Source of the DNA: Rhabdophis nuchalis
Lineage: Eukaryota > Chordata > Lepidosauria > Squamata > Natricidae
DNA: 64,000 nucleotides
Assembly: GCA_039707465.1 (NCBI GenBank)
Contig: CM077644.1
Coordinates: forward strand, 185,863,462 to 185,927,461
Reading direction: 5' to 3'
Made by a program: the position numbers and the translations under genes. This document shows, in pieces, positions 56,247 to 64,000 of the stretch. Below the pieces are notes generated by a model. The model had not been told where the DNA came from. It was given only the letters and a program-made list of their open reading frames with translations, and did no database searches. Positions within the stretch are counted from its first letter, which is position 1, and each line of letters starts with the position of its first letter.

Positions 56247-56740
56247 TTAAATTAATGCAAAGCACCTCCCCACATGCGCATATGTGCACAACCCCCCCAT
56301 GCTCCAACCCCACGCATGCTGCACTGCTCGCCTCCAAGCTGAGGTTGGTATTTCCTCGGGGGGGCAGAGCGGGTGAGGCTGTTTTTGCCCTCTGCAGATT
56401 CTAGGAAAGCCTCTGAAGCCTGGGGAGGGCGAAAAATGGGCCCAACAAGCCTACTGTAAGTTTGGAAATGATCCATTTCTGGCTTCCGGAGGGCCTGGGG
56501 GGGGGGGCTGAGGTAGGCCATTTTCACCCTCCCCAGGCTCCGGAGGCTTTCCTGAATTTGGCGAGGGCAAAAACGGCCTCCCCCCGGCCCTCTGGAAGGC
56601 CGAAAATCAGTTGGCCAGCATCCACATGCGCGCTGGAGCTGACGGCTCATGTGCCGGCAGATATGGCTTCGCCTGCCATCACAGGTATACACGTTATGCC
56701 ACGTGTGCCATAAGTTTGCCATCACAGGTATAGTTGTTAT

Positions 56741-56805
56741 AGAGCCCACAGCCTGTTAGATGACAAGGTCCTCTTTGAACATGATGGACGAACATCATCA
56801 TCATC
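56741..56805. repeat. Interspersed repeat; paralogous empty site of the TA element
   Basis: 'agcccacagcctgttagatg' and 'acaaggtcctctttgaacat' with an ATC tail match both flanks of the element at 36379-37550, with a single TA where that element is inserted. Confidence 0.75.
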
Positions 56806-57268
56806 AGTTAGTTTAAGAGTTGATATGTTTCCCCAGTCATTTGTGACTTTTTATATTTATTATTTTCTCTTTAATTAAACTACTCAGAATAGTCAGGAGT
56901 TAGGCTGCCTCAGAATTTCATACATTTGATAAAAAATAATGGTTAATGGTTAGCAGTATTTTTTAGGGCTCATTTAACTTCACTTTTCAGGCTATCTGGC
57001 TCTAATTCAGTGATCAAATTGTATACATTGGGGAACTTATTTTGCATGGGTCTTCAGCATACTTATACCATATTTTCTCTAAATCTTCCGACTCCTGTAA
57101 ATTTTTGCCTTTTCTCATGCTCATCTTTATCTAAAAGATCAATTTAGGTACTTTTCTTAAATAAATTGATTTGTTTACTTATTATTTATCTTCACTTGGA
57201 ATTCTCTCCTTTTTTTGCATTGTTGATCGTTATATAACATCTTGCCTTTTCCTTTTTTTTTTTTTTTT
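56806..57268. other. Unassigned AT-rich DNA
   Basis: No gene or clear repeat. Confidence 0.3.
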
Positions 57269-57269
57269 A

Positions 57270-57674
57270 ATTTATAACCCGCTCTCTCTTCCCGAAGGGA
57301 CTCGAGGCGGGGCACAGGGAATTTAAAATACATATAAAATCACAGACATAGTACAATATTAAAATGAAATTAAACTAACCCTGCGCTAAAATCCCATATC
57401 AAAACTAAAAATAAGTCGCTAAAAAACCCTAACAGTTGATTACCCCAGGCCGGCCAAGCAGAAAAAGTGTGTTTTTAATTTTTGACGGAAGGAGCGGAGG
57501 TCCATAGTTGTTCTAATTTCGGGGGGAAGGTCGTTCCAGAGGGTCAGGCCTGCCACAGAGAAGGCCCTTCCCCTGGGCGTCGCCCGCTGGCACAGCCTAG
57601 TGGACGGCACCCGGAGAAGTCCCTCTCTGTGGGAGCGAATCGGCCGCAGGGATGTATGGGGCAGGATGCGATCC
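57270..57674 (-). mobile_element. CR1 LINE 3' end
   Basis: The minus strand encodes 'DRILPHTSLRPIRSHREGLL', 'GRAFSVAGLTLWNDLPPEIR' and 'FFCLAGLG', then stop at about 57440. The 3' UTR and a poly-purine tail follow toward 57250. The 5' break is near 57674. Confidence 0.87.
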
Positions 57675-58745
57675 CTTCTTCTCCCTAAGCACAATATTTT
57701 ACAGGGACAAGCCTTCCTCTCTCTTTTTCTGTTGTCTTTTGCTTCCTCTCTTCTTTCAACGTATCTATTTGGTCATTTCACCTTCTTTTGCTCTTTTACA
57801 TTTCTGAATATTTTTGTTCTTCCTCCTAATGATGTCATGAATTTCAGTCCAGAGTTCTTCAGGCACTCTATGTATCACATCTGATCCATTAAAGTTATTC
57901 TTTACTTTCACTGCACAAACTTTTGGAATGTTGAGGTCAGATCATGGTGACCTAGTGATTTTATTTATATATTTTTTAGTTTAGTTTGGTTTGCAGCTCT
58001 GCAAAAAAAAAACCCCAAAAAACCCACAACCCAGTCTAAAGCACCCTCAGCACTAGTTATTGTTTTTATTGATTGAATACATCTTATTCATCTTTTGCTT
58101 GCAGAAATGTTGGTGTTGTCCATAGTTGTTCTTTCGGCTGTTGGAAGAAAATATTTGCTGTAAACACTAAATCATCTTGACCGAACTTGATTAGTCTGAC
58201 TCCTGTTCCATTTTACGCACCATGGCTATTAGGTATCATGCCCAGCTATTCCAGCTATTATTTGATTTCCAACTTTAAAATTCCTATAATTAGCATGATG
58301 TCCGATTCTGAAGTTCTGATGACAAAATATTGCTAGTTGTCCTGGAAATGTCCAACCTCTTCATCTGTTATGGAGAATACACTGGTAGAACTATCATTTT
58401 GATTGGCTCATTTTGGATTCAAATGAAGAGGTTTTGTGTTATTCTGGAACATAGACGTTAACATACATTTGTTAATAATGATTTTCTACTTCTTCTATGT
58501 TTTTTTTAATCTGGCCCCATGCTCTTCTGATATAAAATAAGCTATTCCAATTCATTTCAGTTTACTGATTCCCAGAATATCAATATTCAGTTTTGACATT
58601 TTTATTCTGACACAACTTCATATTTTCCTTGCTTCATAAGTCTGGCATTCTGTGCATCGGTTGTATACCTATCTTTGCAGTACTGAATTCTATTTTTGTT
58701 TCTTGGCATACCAGCATCTGGATGTCTGTCTTTCTATGATCTAGC
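57675..58745. other. Unassigned AT-rich DNA
   Basis: No gene or clear repeat recognised. Confidence 0.3.
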
Positions 58746-58753
58746 CATATCAC

Positions 58754-59148
58754 AGGGGATTGGCTTCAAACTTTTTAGCAAGGGGTTCTCTGCCTGGTTG
58801 CTGGGTGGGCATGGCCATGGTGGGCATGGCCTAGTTGGCCTCCTGCACAACAGCTCTGGAGGCTTTCCTCGAGCCTCTGGAGGGTGAAAATGGCCTCCCC
58901 AGGCTCTGGAGGCCCTCTAAAGACCAGAAACAGCCCCCTGACCTTCTGCCAGGCCCATTTTTCACCGTCCACAAGCCTCCATGTGCGCCCTGCACTTATC
59001 TGCATCCCAAATGGGCCACTTGGGGACTTCTGAGATGGGTGGGTGGTCGGGGCCAGCCAGGAGTGGGATTTGGGAGTTCTCCGAACTGCAAGGAATCTTA
59101 GCTAGAGATTCTCCTGAACCCCTGCAAACCCCCAGCAGCCCACCCCTG
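58754..59148. mobile_element. Non-autonomous hAT element
   Basis: The right end 'agcagcccacccctg' and left 'aggggattggcttcaaac' resemble the CAGGGGTGGGTTTC group. The flanks share catatcac (58746-58753 and 59149-59156). The interior has 'ctggaggctttcctcgagcc' and 'ggtgaaaatggcctccccag' blocks, as in 43660-43999. Confidence 0.75.
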
Positions 59149-59156
59149 CATATCAC

Positions 59157-59644
59157 ATGCACTAGTGTTATATATACTGCTTCTCTGCTCTTCTCCAATA
59201 ACGTGTTGGAAACCTTTTGACCTGGGAAGATCACCTTTTAATATAACGTTGCTCCTCTCTTAGTTATGTCATTTAGAATTTTTGGCAAAGACTTGGAGGA
59301 TTATCATTTCCTTTTTCAGTGATTGTATCCAGTCTAATCTCTTATCTACAACCTGACCATTTTGGATGTTCTGAGAGTATATATTTTATACATATTGCCG
59401 GGGAATTTAAACTAACGTCAGGATATAACAGTGCCATTAAGATGTACAAGCATCTTCATCATGTAAGGTAATGAAGAGGACTGAGCTTTTACCTTGTTTA
59501 TTTCTGTTTCAGAGAAGGCGAACACGAACCTGTGGCTCTTAAGGAAAATTTCATTGCGTTTTCTGGGACTTACTCTTACATTAGCTAAATATGTATTATC
59601 CTATTGAGGTCCTTCAGTGAAATCAGTGCTGCAATGTAGTAAAA
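59157..59644. other. Unassigned DNA
   Basis: Nothing recognised. Confidence 0.3.
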
Positions 59645-59652
59645 CTCTAGAG

Positions 59653-59787
59653 CAGGGGTCCCCAACCTTTGCAACTTTAAGTCTGAAGGACTTCAGCTCC
59701 CAGAATTCTCCAGCCAGCAAAGCTGGCTGGAGAAGTCTGGGAGCTGAAGTCCTTCAGACTTAAAGTTGCAAAGGTTGGGGACCCCTG
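59653..59787. mobile_element. Hairpin (fold-back) hAT MITE
   Basis: A 135-bp palindrome with CAGGGGTCCCCAACC termini. The flanks are ctctagag and ctctagac (59645-59652 and 59788-59795), a TSD with one mismatch. Confidence 0.88.
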
Positions 59788-59795
59788 CTCTAGAC

Positions 59796-61264
59796 AGTAT
59801 TTAGATGCTTGTTGTGTTGCCCTAAAAATATTTTTAAAGCCATCACCCCCCCCCTCTTACTTTTGTGGGCTCTTTAATGACCATCTGGTCGTTCACACCT
59901 GATACACTGTCATTATTTTTGGCATTTATTTTCAATTCCCTTGTTTAAAAGCTAATAGCCAATGGAAAAGCTAAAATGACTGACAGAGCTTATGGCCTGT
60001 GTCAACAATTACAGCAGAAAATAACAAGCAGCTGGAGTGAATACATCCCAGCCCCATCTTTAAGCTCATGTTTTGATCATTCATGAGTCTATTGAACAAA
60101 ATAATGCTTTGCTACAAAGGTAAACCTCTTTGTAGACAGCAAGTTCAATTCATGACCAAGATAAAGAGCTAAATTTGCAACATATGTTATTTACAACAAA
60201 CCAATTGGCTTCCTTTAATCAGAAGACAGAACAGCTTCATGGGAGCAATCATTGTTTTCCTCTCCATAAGGCTTGGTGCTTATTTGACTCTTTTTAATTT
60301 ATGTTTTCATAACATCATTTAATGACAGCACGAACCCTATGACTAAAGAGTAAAGCCTTACCATTTTCTCTTATGAACCTCCCCAGCTGTTGCTAGATCC
60401 CTGGGAACGGCTTCCTTTAGACACATTCTTGCTGACTTTTTCCATCACCTGTCAATGTAATTAATTCAAAGGCAAAAAGGTAAGAAGGTAAAGTGGCCAT
60501 GAGACATTGGTTATAGGGCGGAAAGTTCCTGGACCAATAAAGGTCACAGATAGACATAGAGATATAATATTTTCTTTAGGCATGCATACTTGAGGTCTTG
60601 GATTAGAAAGTCCTGACTTTTCTAGGATGAAACCAACATGGCTGGACCTAGTTTTACTTGACTCCTTATACCATATAGAAGAGGAATGAATTTAAAGATA
60701 GCCCTGATTCAACTCTCCATCATGTCAAATATGACTTTAGATATTTAATCTGGCCTTCTTTCGAAGCTTGTTAATTTTATTTGGACAATATGAGTGCAGA
60801 TACTAAATATAATTTCCTTAGTATGCATATAGCATATTATAAAGTATAAAAGGATATGACCTTGCCCTAAAATTAGACATGAGGAGAGTCAGAGAAGGGA
60901 AGTAAAAACAGGAAAAAATGAACGAAATTGTACATACTTAAAGAATGACATAATATTTAACAAGAACAGAGATCGTTCAAAAGAAAGTGTTACACTATGG
61001 AAGCTGGCACGGAGTTTGGGAAACAGCAGCAATTCGGCCAGACAAACTCTTTGGAAAAACTTTTATCTTGCTAGATTTCTGCAGAATTCATGAAATGGCA
61101 GGTCAATAAAGAGGAAGATGAATATTTGGATTGTCAACTTTTTATTATGCATACCATAGAAGTCTGGCATGTACAAATAAAGCATGACAAAATATTGGGG
61201 AAGGCTTTACTGCTTCATTTCATTACACAAAACATAGAAAAGTAGTATTGGTTTTAAAGGAGAT
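59796..61264. other. Repeat-free AT-rich DNA; possible conserved non-coding sequence at 59930-60320
   Basis: No exon or mobile element. The part at 59930-60320 contains homeodomain/POU-like words (for example 'ttgatcattcatgag'), an 'agccaatgg' and 'aaccaattgg', and a balanced non-repetitive texture typical of vertebrate enhancers. This is a weak, inferential call. Confidence 0.25.
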
Positions 61265-62055
61265 TTAATTTACAATACAATAATACAATAATACAATAGC
61301 AGAGTTGGAAGGGACCGTGTAGGTCTTCTAGTCCAACCCCCTGCGTGGGCAGGAACCTTATACCATTTCAGACAAATGGCTATCTAACATCTTCTTAAAG
61401 ACTTCCAGGGTTGGGGCATTCACAACTTCTGGAGGCAAGCTGTTCCAGAGGTTAATTGTTCTAACTGTCAGGAAATTTCTCCTTACTTCTAAGTTGCTTC
61501 TCTCCTTGATTAGTTTCCACCCATTACTTCTTGTCCTGCCCCCAGGTGCCTTGGGGAATAGTTTGACTCCCTCTTCTTTGTGGCACCCTCTGAGATATCG
61601 GAACACTGCTATCATGTCTCCCCAAGTCCTTCTTTTCATTAAACTAGACATACCCAGCTCCTGCAGCCGTTCTTCATATGTTTTAGCCTCCAGTCCCTTA
61701 ATCATCTTGGTTGCTCTTCTCTGCACTCTTTCCAGAGTCTCCACGTCTTTTCTACATCGTGGCGACCAAAACTGTATGCAGTATTCCAAGTATGGTCTTA
61801 CCAAGGCACTATACAGTGGCATTAACACTTCACGTGATCTAGAATCTATCCCTCTGTTTATGCAGCCTAGAACTGTGTTGGCTTTCTTGGCAGCTGCTGC
61901 ACACTGCTGGCTCATATTTAAATGGTTGTCCACTAGGATTCCAAGATCCCTCTCACAGTTGCTACTATTGAGCAAGGTACCACCTATACTGTACCTGTGC
62001 ATTTTGTTTTCCTTGCCTAAATGTAAGGTAGTTGCCTTAAAAATGAGCACTCATT
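61265..62055 (-). mobile_element. 5'-truncated CR1 LINE of a second, bird-like subfamily
   Basis: The minus-strand 3' end shows the classical CR1 3' UTR words 'gttggaagggacc' and 'ctagtccaaccccctgc' (61305-61345 on the plus strand) and an 'aatacaat' tail at 61270-61300. The coding part lies at 61358-62050. It is distinct from the CR1 copies elsewhere in the window. Confidence 0.87.
61358..62050 (-). pseudogene. CR1 ORF2 C-terminal domain, open but truncated
   Basis: There are 230 uninterrupted codons: 'LHLGKENKMHRYSIGG', 'RDLGILVDNHLNMSQQCAA', 'LYSALVRPYLEYCIQFW', 'LERVQRRATKMIKGLE', 'TYEERLQELGM' and 'RTINLWNSLPPEVVNAPTLE'. This is the C-terminal domain downstream of the RT core. The RT catalytic part and endonuclease are absent. 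The lack of stops suggests a fairly recent insertion. Confidence 0.87.
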
Positions 62056-62377
62056 CTTATATTGTAGTCTATAAGAACAGCACCGACAATGAGTCAGAGA
62101 ACTGAATAAGTAAACAAGCTTGAGATGGGAACTTTACTACTTCCTTACTGTTTCACAACCATTATTCCATAGATAGCTATCTATTATAATAAAACCCATA
62201 ACCTAGAGATGCTGCAGTCTGTAATATACGTAATACAGCTACATATCTTTTTGTCCTATTTCCCAGTCCACCTGATCTCTGTGGCACAGAGAATTTGCTT
62301 CATAAATTTTATGTACAAAATTGGTCCTTTTCACACACTTCTCTGTACTTGATGTTATCCTTGGAGAACTCTCACTA
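62056..62377. other. Unassigned spacer
   Basis: Nothing recognised. Confidence 0.3.
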
Positions 62378-62549
62378 TTCTAAATGAGATCTCCAGAGGA
62401 ACGTGATTTCAGATGTGCATTTATTCCTCAAGGTCAGGGGTGGGCAAACTTTGCAACTTTAAGTTCTAAATGAGATCTCCAGAGGAACGTGATTTCAGAT
62501 GTGCACTTATTCCTCAAGGTCAGGGGTGGGCAAACTTTGCAACTTTAAG
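62378..62549. repeat. 86-bp tandem duplication including a MITE end
   Basis: 62378-62463 and 62464-62549 are the same 86 bp with one visible substitution (gtgcattta and gtgcactta). Each copy contains 57 bp of flanking DNA ending in the TSD ctcaaggt and the first 29 bp of the MITE. Confidence 0.92.
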
Positions 62550-62655
62550 TCTGAAGGACTTCAGCTCCCAGACTTCTCCAGCCAGCAAAGCTGGCTGGAG
62601 AAGTCTGGGAGCTGAAGTCTTTCAGACTTAAAGTTGCAAAGTTTGCCCACCCCTG
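62521..62655. mobile_element. Hairpin (fold-back) hAT MITE
   Basis: A 135-bp near-perfect palindrome with CAGGGGTGGGCAAAC termini and the TSD ctcaaggt (62513-62520 and 62656-62663). A second copy of its first 29 bp lies at 62435-62463 as part of the tandem duplication. Confidence 0.9.
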
Positions 62656-62663
62656 CTCAAGGT

Positions 62664-64000
62664 CATATCATTTTTCAGCAGAAAAACTCACAAATATCAT
62701 CTTTTTCCTGATAATAAAATACTGTGATTACACCTAAAATACTTTTTATTGCACCTAAAAACAGCTACCTGCAATAAATGCCTAATAGTAGAGCTGGCCT
62801 ATAAAATCCCTACAGAAACTGCCTTTGGAGTATTTTATGGCTTTCTATAACTACTCTTTCTTTCATTAGTAAGTATGTTACTGTATTTTTCCTTATACTT
62901 TTTGTATCCCTGCATTTTCCATATTGAAACAACTTTACATACAAGCTACCAAATAAACACACCCATCAGTTTAAGAGATGGAAAGTTTGTGGTGGCTGAG
63001 GAATTATATTTTTAAAAGAAGGATGCCGGAATATGATCATGAAGCCAAATAAGATTTGTACATTGTGCTTTAAAACTATTTAATGTATGTAAAAGGAACA
63101 GGAAGTCATGGCTTTGGGATATGATGGTTTAGTGCTGAGTTCCTGTGGCCTGCTCTCGGGAATATTTAATCATTACATACAATAGGTTTGTGTGTCAGAT
63201 GTAGCTGGTTGATTACCTACTCTTGCACTGATGGAAAAACTTGACTGATCAAAACACCGTTAAGTCTGGTCTACGCAAGAATGTGCTTGAAGCTGAGAGA
63301 GAACAGATTCTTCTCATATGCACATTCCCTAGGGCTGTGCTTACTGTAACAAAAATAAGCCAAGTTTTCTTTTGTTTTTGTTTAAGAGTGCAGCAGCAGT
63401 GACTTATTTAATAGAAAGACACCATCATCTTATAATGGCAGCAAAGGCAAGGATGGAAATGTGCTGTTCCTGAGGAAAGAATAGTTCTTTCTCTCTTGGT
63501 TTTCCTCCCATCTCTCTATTATAAGTGACTGGGCTGTTGTGTACAGGATGCAAAGCACCTTCTCTTGTGTTTTGCTCTTCTCATCGTCAGCCAGCCGTCA
63601 GGCAGAGTTCTTGGAACAAGAGGCGAAGTAAAACTGGTCTTGTGGACATTGGCCAATCTCTTCTCCTCATACTTGTTATTTTAGCTCTGGCTGCCCTCCC
63701 TTAGCAGGAAACATCCCTCAGAGGGAAGCCGGTAGTCGCGTCAGCCCATATTTACTCCTTTGTATGCTTACCCAATACAATGACTGCTGTCCCATAGTTA
63801 TTAGTGTGCACTTTGGGATATAGCTATGGGTCAATATTTGTCGTAGTTACTTTGAGACTTTATTAAAAACGTAGGCACGGGATTTCTTTCCTCTTCCCCC
63901 TCTTTTATGAGATTCAGATTCACCATTGTGGAGGAGCAGCAGCTCCACACTATCTCTGTCTTGTTTTTCCAATTACCTAGGAACCAGCAGCAAAAACATT
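62664..64000. other. Unassigned AT-rich DNA to the window end
   Basis: No exon, repeat or RNA gene recognised. Confidence 0.3.

Larger units (their letters stand above)
55952..56727. mobile_element. Non-autonomous hAT element with nested CR1 tail and (AAT)n
   Basis: It starts CAGTGATGGCTAACC and ends 'taagtttgccatcac'. The flanking 8-mers (tttagtta and tatagttg) match at 6 of 8 positions with an uncertain right edge. A CR1 3' end with its tail was inserted at about 56011-56246. The GC-rich part (56250-56700) has repeated 'ggaggctttcctg' and 'gggagggcgaaaaa' blocks. Confidence 0.68.

Noticed and set aside
55945..56337. A 130-codon minus ORF with long Tyr and Cys runs
   Set aside because: Produced by the (AAT)n/(AAC)n microsatellite.

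Overview
The window is vertebrate nuclear DNA, almost certainly from a squamate reptile and probably a snake. The support is the repeat content: two Sauria-type SINEs, several other tRNA-derived SINEs, CR1/L3-type LINEs with microsatellite tails, a possible BovB-type 3' end, L2 remnants and a dense set of non-autonomous hAT and Tc1/mariner-like elements. Only one host protein-coding gene is supported. It is GADD45G, four exons on the plus strand (coding 23058-24559), with a CpG-rich promoter, a CCAAT box, a TATA box and a single AATAAA signal. No other host exon was recognised in place, so the gene sits in a gene-poor setting. Classification of repeats is from recognition of motifs, not from a database search.

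Layout. 1-12.9 kb is nested repeats: a SINE split by a hAT element, a TA-flanked transposon (4646-7906) that swallowed a 2.4 kb CR1, hAT elements with 8-bp target-site duplications (TSDs), and a hAT element with a CR1 3' end inside it. 12.9-18.8 kb is one near-full-length CR1 on the minus strand (GC-rich 5' UTR, endonuclease and reverse transcriptase). It is split by a 1,686-bp hAT-type element (13863-15548) with a perfect 8-bp TSD. That element carries two inverted, open copies of exon 1 of GCLC (glutamate-cysteine ligase catalytic subunit), each with start codon, 50 codons, splice donor and the start of intron 1. This is a gene-capturing (Pack-type) transposon and is the most unusual object in the window. 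18.8-25.2 kb is GADD45G with its upstream DNA. 25-40 kb is mostly unassigned DNA with old LINE and SINE fragments, a TA-flanked element with an internal tetranucleotide array (36379-37550) and a CR1 fragment split by a hAT element. 40.5-42.6 kb is a 'half-L1': 5' UTR, an intact 282-codon ORF1 and a poly(A) tail, no ORF2, bounded by a 17-bp TSD. 42.6-64 kb is AT-rich intergenic DNA with more SINEs, hairpin elements, hAT elements, CR1 fragments and simple repeats.

The mobile elements do not work with GADD45G in any visible way, but they record an order of insertion through nesting. The hAT elements fall into groups by terminal sequence and by TSD. Hairpin elements have TSDs of the form nnnTAnnn. 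The two CAGGGGTGGG elements with exact TSDs, including the GCLC carrier, have TSDs of the form nTnnnnAn. GADD45G itself appears intact. Its exon 2 has a 36-bp, 12-codon serine-rich 5' extension relative to the human exon, with a second AG at exactly the human junction.
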